From Nitrosomonas sp. (GTDB taxonomy: Bacteria; Pseudomonadota; Gammaproteobacteria; Burkholderiales; Nitrosomonadaceae), in NCBI GenBank assembly GCA_021774055.1, contig JAJFJL010000076.1, positions 1 through 44,110 on the forward strand: DNA of 44,110 nt. The letters are read 5' to 3'. A model generated the notes under the pieces. The model did no database searches. It was not told the DNA's origin and saw only the letters and a program-made list of their open reading frames with translations. Positions 23,999 through 33,389 of the stretch are shown one piece after another. Numbering within the stretch: position 1 is the stretch's first letter; every line of letters starts with the position of its first letter. Both the position numbers and the translations under genes were made by a program.

Positions 23999-25264
23999 TT
24001 ATCCTATTTTCCAACAACCTTCACAATACTTAGGAAACAAGCCGTTCCACAGGTTAAAACGTGTATTTTGATAATAAGGTTCATGCAAAATATCAGTTAA
24101 AGAATGATCGAATAAATTCCAAAGTGGGTCGATCGGGGTTTTAATTTGACAACAAGGTGTAACATCACCAGATAACAACGAATAAATCCACTGTTCATCA
24201 CAGTTTTTACGTATACCATTCTGGCGCCCCGATTTATCAATCTCAATCCCTTCCTTGATACAAAACTCATTAATAGATTGTAAACTGCTGGCTGCAGCGC
24301 CACTATCTTTACTAATAGCTGCCGTCACTTGATCGAGCTGACTAAGTTCAACCAGCTTATCTTTAGGATAGATAGGAGTGTAGGTGCTCATTGGATTTAA
24401 CGGCTGGAAGCTTTCAAAAATATCAACCCCATGCCGTTTGGCTTCTTCAATTATGGAAGGCAATTCGTTTTTAGTATGCGAAAAAAGTGTACCTTTAACA
24501 GCAATACGCGGATATTTGTAGCCATTTTCGTCACGATAACGACACAAACGTTCAATGCCTTGCCAAATTTTAGTTAATTCTCCGTCTATTCGTGAGCTAG
24601 CAAAAGTATCTGCATCAGCAGAATCAATAGAAACAGCTATATAAGCAATTTCCGCCGCACAAAGCTTCTTGATAACACTTTGACTAAATGCTGAGCCATT
24701 AGAAATTATCATTACTCGGACACCGTGATCTTTGGCCATATGCGCCATAGAAAAGAATCCTTTGTGTAGTAGCGGCTCACCTTCACCAACTAAAGCAATA
24801 GTTTTTACAGTCGGAAAATTATCTAATACTTTGGCGAAATTTTCGACATTAATATCTTCCTGCTTCATATGTCGACCGATGCAATACCAGCAATTAAAAT
24901 TGCAGCGTGTAGTTGGCTCAATATTAAGGAAAGTTGGCTGATCAAACCATAACTTTGCTTCGACAGCTGTAATCGGTTGCTTAGATAATTCTGGTTGCTT
25001 CAAGTGTATGTCAGACAGTTCAGTTTCTTCCAACATAAAATTGTCACAATCAGGACAATATAAAACCTTTGCCTCTTCTACCCAGTTTGTTTCACCAAAT
25101 CGTAAATGCGCACAAACATGAAATGCTGCTGCTCCACTACAAACTGAGCAGCTACGCAACTGATCAGACTGTAATGGCAAATGATCTTTAAAAGGTCTAA
25201 GGTGATCATGACATGCAGACCATATAGCTGATAAATTAATCAATTTAATATTTCCATTATTCAT
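23999..25264 (-). CDS. Radical SAM protein with zinc-ribbon N-terminus and SPASM-like tail
   Basis: This is a 421-residue enzyme. The radical SAM [4Fe-4S] motif is CNFNCWYC (C121, C125, C128), followed by GEGEPLLHKGF and the barrel strands. N-terminal CSVC and CPDC (residues 39-73) look like a zinc ribbon. The C-terminal cysteines (NCDEQW...TPCCQ...YCEGCW) fit an extra Fe-S site of SPASM type. The ATG at 25264 (MNNGNIKLINLSAIW) is preferred to 25333, since the longer version runs into repeat copy B. It probably modifies a sugar, lipid or peptide in the adjoining surface cluster. Substrate unknown. Confidence 0.85.
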   Translation of the reverse strand: MNNGNIKLINLSAIWSACHDHLRPFKDHLPLQSDQLRSCSVCSGAAAFHVCAHLRFGETNWVEEAKVLYCPDCDNFMLEETELSDIHLKQPELSKQPITAVEAKLWFDQPTFLNIEPTTRCNFNCWYCIGRHMKQEDINVENFAKVLDNFPTVKTIALVGEGEPLLHKGFFSMAHMAKDHGVRVMIISNGSAFSQSVIKKLCAAEIAYIAVSIDSADADTFASSRIDGELTKIWQGIERLCRYRDENGYKYPRIAVKGTLFSHTKNELPSIIEEAKRHGVDIFESFQPLNPMSTYTPIYPKDKLVELSQLDQVTAAISKDSGAAASSLQSINEFCIKEGIEIDKSGRQNGIRKNCDEQWIYSLLSGDVTPCCQIKTPIDPLWNLFDHSLTDILHEPYYQNTRFNLWNGLFPKYCEGCWKIG

Positions 25265-25284
25265 ATCTCTACAAAAAATTATAC

Positions 25285-25338
25285 GTAGGGTGCATTCCAT
25301 GCACCATTTATAACGCTGGTGCGTAAAACGCACTCTAC
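25285..25338. repeat. Palindromic repeat, copy B
   Basis: The arms GTAGGGTGC (25285-25293) and GCACTCTAC (25330-25338) pair with one G-U; the inner pair GCACC/GGTGC is perfect. Compared with copy A (AGC/GCT), the TGC/GCA pair has changed on both sides, which is a compensating change. It lies between the LpxL-like gene end and the radical SAM start. Confidence 0.65.
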
Positions 25339-25386
25339 CTTAAACCAAATAATGAAGAGGTGGGTGCCCTCCATCCAGGTTTGGTT

Positions 25387-26289
25387 TTATTTTTCTTTTG
25401 GTAAATCGTTGAACCAATTCCACCCATCCCAGAAATAAGGGCGCTCAACTAATAGTTCCGCAAGAAAATCGAAATAAGACTGCATCACTTTCTGATGTGC
25501 CAGGCCGTCATCTAACTGACGAAAAATAATCTTATAATTGGTTCCTTCACGGACCGCAATTCCAGCAACAATCGGTGTGCCTAAACGTTGCGCCAAACGA
25601 ACGCTGCCACTGGGTGCTAAGATGGAGCGGCCTAATAAGTGACAAACCTCATCATTAGCTGTTTTCCCAGGGGATGTAAAATCATTCAGCGAAATTAATA
25701 TAGAGTTACTGTTAAGTGACTCTTTGGTCATTTCTACTGCTTGTCTTGAGGTACTAAAAAAACGATAACTGCCACCGTTAAAATGCTTGGTACTACCTTG
25801 ATGCAAACGACGAACATATGCACCAATATAATCATAAATTACTGAGGTTTCCTCTGGTGCAGCAAGAGCATTTACACGAAATCCAGCTAAGCCAAGTAAA
25901 CTACAAAGTGTATGGTGGAAAGCATGATGATAGGTTAGAAATAAACAACCTTTTCCTGGTGATAGAATTTTTTCCAGACAAGCTGTATCTATTTCCACAT
26001 GTTGATTAAACCAGGCTTGATCCCAGGTAGCATGCTGAAACACATTTACACAGAAAGCGCCATGATCATTTACCCATTGCTGCCATAAACTATCCCAATC
26101 AATAATAGATAACTTGCTAGTTGCCATTGCATTATGGCAAGTTTCTTTTTGCCAACGTAAAGGCCCCTGTAATCTTCCTGCCGTCCCGGCAATTTGATAA
26201 GCAATCGACAACGGTAAGTGAGATACAATTGAAGATAAAAAAAGCATACGTCGATAATCGCCACCAAATGACTGTATATCTAAACTCAT
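25387..26289 (-). CDS. LpxL/HtrB-type lysophospholipid/lipid A acyltransferase family protein
   Basis: This 300-residue protein carries the LABLAT-type acyltransferase pattern: LSPGKGCLFLTYHHAFHHTLCSLLGLAGFRVNALAAPEETSVIYDYIGAYVRRLHQGSTKHFNGG, and later GRSILAPSGSVRLAQRLGTPIVAGIAVREG. The usual HX4(D/E) catalytic motif is changed (HHAFHH), so activity is uncertain or altered. It has no obvious signal or strong membrane segments. It overlaps the upstream methyltransferase-GNAT gene by four bases (ATGA), so it is translated with it. Likely acylates a surface lipid or glycan intermediate. Confidence 0.72.
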   Translation of the reverse strand: MSLDIQSFGGDYRRMLFLSSIVSHLPLSIAYQIAGTAGRLQGPLRWQKETCHNAMATSKLSIIDWDSLWQQWVNDHGAFCVNVFQHATWDQAWFNQHVEIDTACLEKILSPGKGCLFLTYHHAFHHTLCSLLGLAGFRVNALAAPEETSVIYDYIGAYVRRLHQGSTKHFNGGSYRFFSTSRQAVEMTKESLNSNSILISLNDFTSPGKTANDEVCHLLGRSILAPSGSVRLAQRLGTPIVAGIAVREGTNYKIIFRQLDDGLAHQKVMQSYFDFLAELLVERPYFWDGWNWFNDLPKEK

Positions 26290-28115
26290 AAAAAATCAGT
26301 ATCTCCATACATCAACCACCAATGACCACGAGTTGTATCAGCCAAACCTTTGGAAAGCTTCCAGTCTGATTGAGCAATTTCCACATCAGTTTCTTCTGTA
26401 CTTTCTAATGCTTTATTACTACCAGAAAAACTTTCCAGCATGCAGCCTGTTAACCACGCGGTTACTTTCATAGTAGATGACTTTTTTGCCAAATGCTGAG
26501 TCACATTGATCGCAAGCGGAATAACTGCGGGCGGGCCAACATAGTCTATCCAATCAAGACAATCATTGTTTTTCTTAACAACCACGATGAATTTTGCAGA
26601 TTTTGTTAAGCGATTACGAATAAGATAAGTTTGGTAGTTACCATCAGGTCGATCTTGGTAACGATACTTCAAATAAGAGGAATCTCGATGGGTTAAGATG
26701 AAATCATGACTATTTTGATGCATTTCTTGCCACAATTTTTCGGCTATCTGTGTCCAATTTGGTTGCTTGAATAATGGTTCAAGAGTTAGCCAGAATGGTA
26801 GTTTTGTGTTTCCAGCTAACCAGTTTCTTTTAAAGATATTCTCAACTGAAGCATATAACTTTAAGCGTTGCCCAACTCTTATATGGCGCCTATTAGGAAA
26901 CCCAAAGGCAACAAGATAAGGTTTTTCTTTACCAACATATTTCTCAAAAAAACCAGATGTTACCTGAAAGAAAGCGCCATATTTTGTCATTACTGCTCGT
27001 TCTGAAGTATGCACCATTACATCTCCAATTTGGAGTGCAGGAACGCTTTTTCCAAACATCGACAGCGTACGAATAAAGCCTGCGTAATGCGCAACTAAAT
27101 GACCTTCTCGATTCCAAACACCGAAGGCATGGCTTTTTTTAACAGCATATTTCCAATGCCACATTGGTTCACCAAGCTTTTGCTTAAAAACTTCCTGAAA
27201 AAGTGTCAACATTTCTTGAGACTGTGATGCAGGCATATCACAGGCTAGCCAGCGTGTGGATGATTTAGTTGCATGAAAACAAAGTGCCGTATAGCTATAA
27301 TTACCTATGGCATAGTTACGGTTAGCTAACTGACTGGAGGTGTTTAGTGAATTTATATGTGTGTCACTAAGCATAAATAACTGATGTAAATCGTCACGAT
27401 ACTTAGTGATTGCGGTTAATAAAAAATTTAACGTTAATTGTGCACAGGAGGATAAATTATGTTCCTTGGCAAGATCAAAACAATGTTTAGATGCTTCCAG
27501 CTTCAACTTATCAAGAGAATATAGTTTACTATCGACTTCAGATTTATTTTGCGTGGCTTTACCAAGAACAGTTTTTAAATCATTAAGAGAGTGCACTTGA
27601 TAGTCATCTTCAGATTTATCAGAGGTGGTTTTAGCCAGAATAATTAGTCTCCCGCCAGGACGTAGCAAAATTGCTGCACGTGAGAATAGCTGAGTAAGTG
27701 GAATATGCTGGATATTTTCTTGTAACAAGATGCAATCAAATGCTCTAGGCGTCAGCTCAAAGTCTTCATAGCCTGTCATAGAGACAGGAAACTCGCTCCC
27801 ATATTGCTTGCGAGTATAGGTAGCCGATGCCTTATCCTGAGTTACGCCAAACACATCATAACCACGTTCAAGTAGCGCAGTAATCGTTGTACCAATATCG
27901 GCGCCAACTTTTAGAATCCGTGCCGGAGGTGGTGGTAACCAAGTAAGTAACTCTTTAGTTGATTGTTCCTGGGTAATAACAATCGGTTCAGATAAATTAT
28001 CAAACCAAGCGTGATGTTGATGACACAATTTTTCAGTGGTCATCGACAACAGGTATGTATAAACATTAAGCGGGAAAGAGAGATCGGTAACAACAGGTTT
28101 GTTTTGTACTACCAT
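26286..28115 (-). CDS. SAM methyltransferase fused to GNAT-type acyltransferase domain
   Basis: This 609-residue fusion has a class I SAM-dependent methyltransferase domain in its N-terminal part: motif I is ILKVGADIGTTITALLERGYDVFGV (about 67-91), motif II-like PRAFDCILLQENIQHI, and LLRPGGRLIILAK (about 148-160). The middle and C-terminal part (about 285-480) looks like a GNAT acetyltransferase: GVWNREGHLVAHYAGFIRTLSMFGKSVPALQIGDVMVHTSERAVMTKYGAFFQVTSGFFEKYV. It may methylate and acylate a sugar or its lipid carrier. It follows the ABC ATPase by five bases, in the same minus-strand operon. The exact substrate cannot be told. Confidence 0.72.
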   Translation of the reverse strand: MVVQNKPVVTDLSFPLNVYTYLLSMTTEKLCHQHHAWFDNLSEPIVITQEQSTKELLTWLPPPPARILKVGADIGTTITALLERGYDVFGVTQDKASATYTRKQYGSEFPVSMTGYEDFELTPRAFDCILLQENIQHIPLTQLFSRAAILLRPGGRLIILAKTTSDKSEDDYQVHSLNDLKTVLGKATQNKSEVDSKLYSLDKLKLEASKHCFDLAKEHNLSSCAQLTLNFLLTAITKYRDDLHQLFMLSDTHINSLNTSSQLANRNYAIGNYSYTALCFHATKSSTRWLACDMPASQSQEMLTLFQEVFKQKLGEPMWHWKYAVKKSHAFGVWNREGHLVAHYAGFIRTLSMFGKSVPALQIGDVMVHTSERAVMTKYGAFFQVTSGFFEKYVGKEKPYLVAFGFPNRRHIRVGQRLKLYASVENIFKRNWLAGNTKLPFWLTLEPLFKQPNWTQIAEKLWQEMHQNSHDFILTHRDSSYLKYRYQDRPDGNYQTYLIRNRLTKSAKFIVVVKKNNDCLDWIDYVGPPAVIPLAINVTQHLAKKSSTMKVTAWLTGCMLESFSGSNKALESTEETDVEIAQSDWKLSKGLADTTRGHWWLMYGDTDFL

Positions 28116-28120
28116 GTCAC

Positions 28121-29386
28121 CTATTCCTGGATAGTCAAGGCATCACGCCATACATGAGGCAAAACAACCACCCCTTGCTCAAGACCACACTGTTCAACAA
28201 CCAGCTCAGCACAGCGTTCAGCGTAATCATAAACATGAACCATACGTTCACAAGTAAGAAACACACTGATTGTATAGTCACCTTTTAACAACGGGATGCT
28301 GGGATATATAACTTCTCCGAATCCTCGTCCATCAGATTCTCGGTGTAATATAACCTTGTCGTAAAATGAGCCAGCACTGGTTACAGCGTGTCCTGACTTT
28401 GTGTGAATACCAATCGCAATAGTAGGTATTGGCAAACTGTGATCAGAAGAAAAATCAACCCGAATAACAACATCAGTTTCCTTAGAGCGCACTGCTAACA
28501 GTTGCCCAGACTCTCCATTAGCGCTAACTTTGACTTTATCAATTCGAGCAGCACTTGGGGTGGCTGAGGCTGTAGTTGAGGCTGTTGCTGTTTTTTTGTC
28601 ATTAGCACGCTGCGAATGTTCTTTGGTTGTCGCTAGACGCATTAATTCAGTGTTATATTCTGTAGCAACACGTGCAGGAGTATCAAACAACATCATGCGC
28701 CCTTGATCTAGCCATATTGCTTGGGAACAAATCGCTTCAATTTGGTATAACGAATGCGAACAAAATAAGATGGTTTTTCCTGCGTCTTTTAATGCCATAA
28801 TTTGATCAAAAGATTTGCGAGCAAATTCACCGTCACCCACTGACAAAGCCTCATCAATAACTAAAATATCAGGATCAACGTTAATTGCTACAGAAAAAGC
28901 TAAGCGTACATACATCCCACTAGAATAAGTTTTAACTGGTTGATCAATAAAATTGCTGATACCAGAAAATTCAATAATCGCGTCAATACGTGTAGCAATC
29001 TCAGATTGAGTAAGCCCCATAATCGCAGCACTCATCAAAACATTTTCACGCCCAGTAAATTCAGGATTAAAACCAGCTCCTAATTCTAACAAAGCTGCAA
29101 TCCGTCCATTTACTTGCACTTGGCCGCTAGTTGGTGTCAAAGTGCCGCACACCAATTGTAATAAGGTTGATTTTCCTGAACCGTTACGTCCGACAATGCC
29201 GACAACTTCACCAGGCTGCACGGTAAAGTTAACTGCGTGTAAAGCCCATAATTCACGGTAATATTGACGTTTGCCACGCCAGATAAATTGTTTTAAGCGA
29301 TCAATTGGCTGTTTATAAAGCTCGTAGCATTTGGATAAATTGTTGACTTCAATCGCAGCTGTATTAGAAGCTAACCTAAAGGACAT
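28121..29386 (-). CDS. wzt: ABC exporter ATPase with Wzt-type C-terminal domain
   Basis: The protein has 421 residues. The ATPase half has Walker A GRNGSGKS, the Q-loop region ELGAGFNPEFTGRENV, signature YSSGMYVRL and Walker B DILVIDEAL. The last ~150 residues are a beta-sandwich-like, sugar-recognising Wzt-type domain that checks the finished glycan end. The ATG at 29386 has AAAGGA before it and overlaps the permease gene by 11 bases. It powers export of an O-antigen-like or capsular polysaccharide. Confidence 0.88.
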   Translation of the reverse strand: MSFRLASNTAAIEVNNLSKCYELYKQPIDRLKQFIWRGKRQYYRELWALHAVNFTVQPGEVVGIVGRNGSGKSTLLQLVCGTLTPTSGQVQVNGRIAALLELGAGFNPEFTGRENVLMSAAIMGLTQSEIATRIDAIIEFSGISNFIDQPVKTYSSGMYVRLAFSVAINVDPDILVIDEALSVGDGEFARKSFDQIMALKDAGKTILFCSHSLYQIEAICSQAIWLDQGRMMLFDTPARVATEYNTELMRLATTKEHSQRANDKKTATASTTASATPSAARIDKVKVSANGESGQLLAVRSKETDVVIRVDFSSDHSLPIPTIAIGIHTKSGHAVTSAGSFYDKVILHRESDGRGFGEVIYPSIPLLKGDYTISVFLTCERMVHVYDYAERCAELVVEQCGLEQGVVVLPHVWRDALTIQE

Positions 29387-30206
29387 CAGCAAATCCTTTG
29401 CGTGTTTTCATGAACCACAACATACCAGCCCAGGCAATTAGCAACGCAACAACATAATAAATTAACAAACCATACCAATTCGGCGACATACCATGCAAAA
29501 TCACCATTCTAGCTTGTTCAATAATAAAGGTTAGTGGGTTAAGAAATAAATAACTACGAATTTCTTCCGGCAAAGCAGATGCTGGGTAAAATATTGGACT
29601 CATAAACAACAACATGGTTAAAACTAAACCAATAAACTGACCGATATCACGTACAAACACACCGATTGAGGCCAGCAGCCAAGAAAATCCCATAATTAAG
29701 AATAATAATGGCAAAATCACGATTGGTAACCACAGTAATGTAAGGTAAATAGGTTGTCCGATAATAACTAAAAATATCAATAAAACCAAAATACTAATGC
29801 CTGCATGAAACAAGGCGGAACCTAAAATTACCCAAGGTAAAATCTCAAGTGGAAAAATTATTTTTTTAACATAGTTAATATTAGCTACAACTAATCCTGG
29901 GGCGCGTGATAAACAATCAGAAAACAAGTTAAATACAATTAATCCAGCAAAAAGCAGCAAAGCAAATTCAAATTTATTATCACTGTTATAACTATTTTCT
30001 AGGCGAACTTTAAAAACCACGCTAAAAACAAAAGTATAGATTGCTAGCATTATAATAGGGGTAATAAAAGACCAGATTAATCCTAAAAATGAGCCACGAT
30101 AACGACCAATTACTTCACGTTTGATCATTTGTAATACCAAAGGGCGGTGTCGCCACAGACTCAGAAAAATCTCAGAAAATGCAAGTTGAAAATAACGTAG
30201 GGACAA
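29376..30206 (-). CDS. wzm: ABC-2 type polysaccharide export permease
   Basis: This 276-residue inner-membrane protein has about six transmembrane helices. It has the typical start of this family (QMIKREVIGRYRGSFLGLIWSFITPIIMLAIYTFVFSVVF) and tail (YGLLIYYVVALLIAWAGMLWFMKTRKGFADVL). It pairs with the ATPase encoded next. The only start available is TTG at 30206 with no clear ribosome site, and it lies in TAGGGACAAG, similar to the edge of the palindromic repeats. The start may therefore have been altered by an insertion. It is probably the first gene of the minus-strand cluster. Confidence 0.85.
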   Translation of the reverse strand: MSLRYFQLAFSEIFLSLWRHRPLVLQMIKREVIGRYRGSFLGLIWSFITPIIMLAIYTFVFSVVFKVRLENSYNSDNKFEFALLLFAGLIVFNLFSDCLSRAPGLVVANINYVKKIIFPLEILPWVILGSALFHAGISILVLLIFLVIIGQPIYLTLLWLPIVILPLLFLIMGFSWLLASIGVFVRDIGQFIGLVLTMLLFMSPIFYPASALPEEIRSYLFLNPLTFIIEQARMVILHGMSPNWYGLLIYYVVALLIAWAGMLWFMKTRKGFADVL

Positions 30207-30364
30207 GAATAGATAGGTGTTATGGTTAAAAGAAGGATTATCTCACATCTAACTCAAAAGACTTGTTTTAAATGCATGTATTTACTGTCTTTGAAGCAAT
30301 GTTGCTAATAAGACGCATTTGTATTTCAATCGTCGGCAACCATAACATAAATCAAGAGATTCGC

Positions 30365-32044
30365 ATGAAATATTCGCTAATTGTTTTATCTGTACGGCCA
30401 ATAATATTGCTATTTTCACTACTTATTTGGGGGAATATTGCTGTTGCCAATTCAAATATGATTGCATCAGCACACCCATTAGCAAGCAAAGCTGGCAAAA
30501 CTATTTTAGCGCAAGGTGGCAACGCATTTGATGCAGCAATAGCGGTAAGTGCTGCATTAGCAGTAGTGGAACCTTATGCGTCAGGATTAGGTGGCGGAGG
30601 GTTTTGGTTATTACATCAAGCTAGTGATGGTCGCGATATTATGCTTGATGGGCGTGAGATGGCGCCAAGTAAAGCATCTAAAAAAATGTATTTGGATGCA
30701 AATAACAAACCTATTAATGGTGCTTCATTAAATGGGCCACTTGCCGCGGCAATTCCTGGCACACCAGCTGCATTGGTGCATCTTGCAAAAAATTATGGCA
30801 AATTATCTTTGCAACAAAGCCTTGCCCCAGCTATTGCCTTAGCACGTGACGGATTCAACATTGATTCGCGTTTAGCCAGAACAATTGAAAATCATCAACA
30901 AAAATTACGCCGTGATCATGATGCAGCAGACATCTTTCTAAATACATCGACTGTACCAATTTCAGATACACAGCTACGCCAACCACAGCTTGCAGCAACT
31001 TTACAGGCAATTGCAGAAAATGGTCATGATGGCTTTTACCGTGGTCCGGTTGCCAAAGAAATGATTCGTTCTGTCAATCAAGCAGGAGGTATCTGGCAAC
31101 CAGAAGATTTAATCAATTATCAGATAATTGAGCGAGAACCGGTTAAGTTTACTTATCGAGGCACAGAAATCACCTCTGCATCGTTACCTTCATCAGGCGG
31201 ACTAACCTTGGCGCAAGGACTTAACATTCTTGAAAATTTTGCTTTATCTAAGTTTAATCAATGGGATCAGGCACATTTGATAACAGAGGCATTACGTCGC
31301 GCCTATCAAGACCGAATTAGCTATTTAGGTGACAGTGATTTTGTCAAAGTACCTGAAAAAAAGTTAGCCAGTAAAGCCTACGCGCAGCAACGTGCGGCAA
31401 GCATAAATTTAAATAAAGTAATATCAAAAATTGATTCTATTGAATTAGAACAGCCAGAAGGAACAGAAACTACACATTTCTCAATTATTGATAAAGCAGG
31501 GAATCGCGTGGCTGCCACTATGAGTATCAATACATTTTTTGGCTCTGGTTTTGTGGCAGGCAATACTGGGGTGTTGCTTAACAATGAGATGGATGATTTT
31601 TCTATTGCTGACGATGTACCTAATGTTTATGGTTTATATGGCATGAAAAACAATCAAATATCACCAGGTAAACGTCCATTATCCAGTATGTCGCCAACTT
31701 TCGTAGAAGATGAGGCGGGCTTATTGATTATTGGTACACCTGGTGGTTCACGTATTATTAGTATGTTGTTGTTAGCAATTGTTGATTATGTAGATAATCA
31801 ACAAACCAATCCGGTAAAGTTGGTTGCCAAGCCTCGTTTCCATCATCAATATTTACCTGATCGCATTCAAATTGAACCGGGTTTATTTGATGATCAATGG
31901 GCTGCCAAATTAACCTTAAAAGGACATACGGTGGAAACTGCAACACGACAATGGGGAAATATGCAATTAATTTATGTTAATAAAAAAACTGGCAAAACCT
32001 ATACAGCTAGCGATCCACGTGGCTCGTCAGACACCCGTTATTAG
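30365..32044 (+). CDS. ggt: Gamma-glutamyltransferase
   Basis: This 559-residue periplasmic enzyme cleaves and transfers the gamma-glutamyl group of glutathione. It has a signal peptide (about 1-28). The self-cleavage site starts the small subunit at T369 (TTHFSIIDKAGNRVAATMS), and the substrate pocket motif GTPGGSRI is present. The ATG at 30365, before MKYSLIVLSVRPIILLFSLL, is chosen over 30272 because it gives a clean signal peptide and has AAGAGA upstream. Diverges from the wzm promoter side. Confidence 0.92.
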   Translation: MKYSLIVLSVRPIILLFSLLIWGNIAVANSNMIASAHPLASKAGKTILAQGGNAFDAAIAVSAALAVVEPYASGLGGGGFWLLHQASDGRDIMLDGREMAPSKASKKMYLDANNKPINGASLNGPLAAAIPGTPAALVHLAKNYGKLSLQQSLAPAIALARDGFNIDSRLARTIENHQQKLRRDHDAADIFLNTSTVPISDTQLRQPQLAATLQAIAENGHDGFYRGPVAKEMIRSVNQAGGIWQPEDLINYQIIEREPVKFTYRGTEITSASLPSSGGLTLAQGLNILENFALSKFNQWDQAHLITEALRRAYQDRISYLGDSDFVKVPEKKLASKAYAQQRAASINLNKVISKIDSIELEQPEGTETTHFSIIDKAGNRVAATMSINTFFGSGFVAGNTGVLLNNEMDDFSIADDVPNVYGLYGMKNNQISPGKRPLSSMSPTFVEDEAGLLIIGTPGGSRIISMLLLAIVDYVDNQQTNPVKLVAKPRFHHQYLPDRIQIEPGLFDDQWAAKLTLKGHTVETATRQWGNMQLIYVNKKTGKTYTASDPRGSSDTRY

Positions 32045-32160
32045 CTTAGATAGATCACTATAATTAACAAGAAACATATCTAAAAAGGTTATTGTATTAG
32101 CAGCAATGCTAAAATAGGATTGACCTGATACTGCTAATTGCGTTATTTTCATCGGTTTTA

Positions 32161-32181
32161 CCTAGATCCTGAAGATCTAGG
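32161..32181 (+). terminator. Hairpin between ggt and xseB
   Basis: CCTAGATC (32161-32168) and GATCTAGG (32174-32181) form an 8-bp stem with a 5-base loop, followed by GGTTTATTC. It ends about 25 bases before xseB. A weak terminator for ggt is likely, and it may also sit in the leader of the next operon. Confidence 0.5.
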
Positions 32182-32205
32182 GGTTTATTCATAACTAGGT
32201 ATTTA

Positions 32206-32466
32206 ATGACTAAAGCTAAATCTTCTAAACTGAGCAAAGCTTCCCAACCAGAAAGTTTTGAAGCAGCATCTGCTGAGCTAGAACAGATTGTGAGTCAGAT
32301 GGAAACTGGAAACATGCCATTGGAAGATTCGCTTGCTGCTTATAAACGTGGTGCTGAGTTATTACAATACTGTCAAAGCACCCTACAAAATGCACAGCAA
32401 CAAGTACAAATTCTTGAAGCTGATATGCTGAAAAACTTTTCTACCCCTGGTACTGATGAACGCTGA
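32206..32466 (+). CDS. xseB: Exodeoxyribonuclease VII small subunit
   Basis: This 86-residue helical protein (FEAASAELEQIVSQMETGNMPLEDSLAAYKRGAELLQYCQSTLQNAQQQVQILEAD) is the small subunit of the single-strand DNA exonuclease, which binds the XseA catalytic subunit in multiple copies. The ispA start lies inside its 3' end with an 11-base overlap, the conserved xseB-ispA-dxs order of gammaproteobacteria. Confidence 0.94.
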   Translation: MTKAKSSKLSKASQPESFEAASAELEQIVSQMETGNMPLEDSLAAYKRGAELLQYCQSTLQNAQQQVQILEADMLKNFSTPGTDER

Positions 32467-33349
32467 TTTTAAAACTTGGGCAAGCAATTGCCAGTCACAT
32501 ATAGAAACCTTTCTAGAATCACATCTACCTGCAGCAAATACTACTCCTGAACGTTTACATCAAGCGATGCGTTATAGTGTTTTGGGGGGAGGTAAACGGG
32601 TGCGTCCGTTGCTTTCTTTTGCTGCTGGTGAATTAAACCAAGCAGATACCGCGCGTGTAACAACTGCTGCTGCGGCAGTTGAGCTAATTCATGCCTACTC
32701 GTTAGTGCATGATGATTTGCCATGTATGGATGACGATGTTTTACGGCGCGGAAAACCAACTTGTCATATTGCATATGATGAAGCGACAGCTTTGTTAACC
32801 GGTGATAGTTTGCAAAGCTTAGCTTTTCAATTGTTATCTGAAGAATGCCTAGCAGATGATCCATCAATACAACTAAAAATGATCAAACAATTGGCGCAGG
32901 CATCAGGTTCACGCGGCATGGCTGGTGGTCAAGCTTTTGATTTAGACAGTGTTGGTAAAACATTAACTTTGCCAGACCTAGAGTTTATGCATATTCATAA
33001 AACTGGCGCACTGATTCGCTCTGCAGTGATGTTAGGGGCCTATTGTGGCGGTAATTTAAACGACAAGCAACTAGAACAGTTAGATCATTTTGCTAAATGT
33101 GTTGGCTTAGCTTTTCAAGTTGTTGATGATGTGCTGGATGCAGAAGCCACAACTGCAACACTTGGCAAAACTGCTGGCAAAGATGCCGAGAATAATAAAC
33201 CAACCTATGTCAGTATTTTGGGAGTTAGTCAGGCACGTGAATTAGCTGATACATTACGCCAAGATGCTTTTAATGCATTAAAAGATTTTGATGACAAAGC
33301 AACACGACTAAGACAAGTCACTGACTTTATCATTCAGCGTAAATTCTAA
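32456..33349 (+). CDS. ispA: Farnesyl/geranyl diphosphate synthase
   Basis: This 297-residue all-helical prenyltransferase condenses isopentenyl diphosphate with dimethylallyl and geranyl diphosphates. The two aspartate-rich motifs are DDLPCMDDDVLRRGKPTCH and VVDDVLD, which bind Mg-diphosphate. Start ATG overlaps xseB. Confidence 0.95.
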   Translation: MNADFKTWASNCQSHIETFLESHLPAANTTPERLHQAMRYSVLGGGKRVRPLLSFAAGELNQADTARVTTAAAAVELIHAYSLVHDDLPCMDDDVLRRGKPTCHIAYDEATALLTGDSLQSLAFQLLSEECLADDPSIQLKMIKQLAQASGSRGMAGGQAFDLDSVGKTLTLPDLEFMHIHKTGALIRSAVMLGAYCGGNLNDKQLEQLDHFAKCVGLAFQVVDDVLDAEATTATLGKTAGKDAENNKPTYVSILGVSQARELADTLRQDAFNALKDFDDKATRLRQVTDFIIQRKF

Positions 33350-33389
33350 TTTTTCTCTAATCGTAACCGAATTAATTAATTAATTTCAA

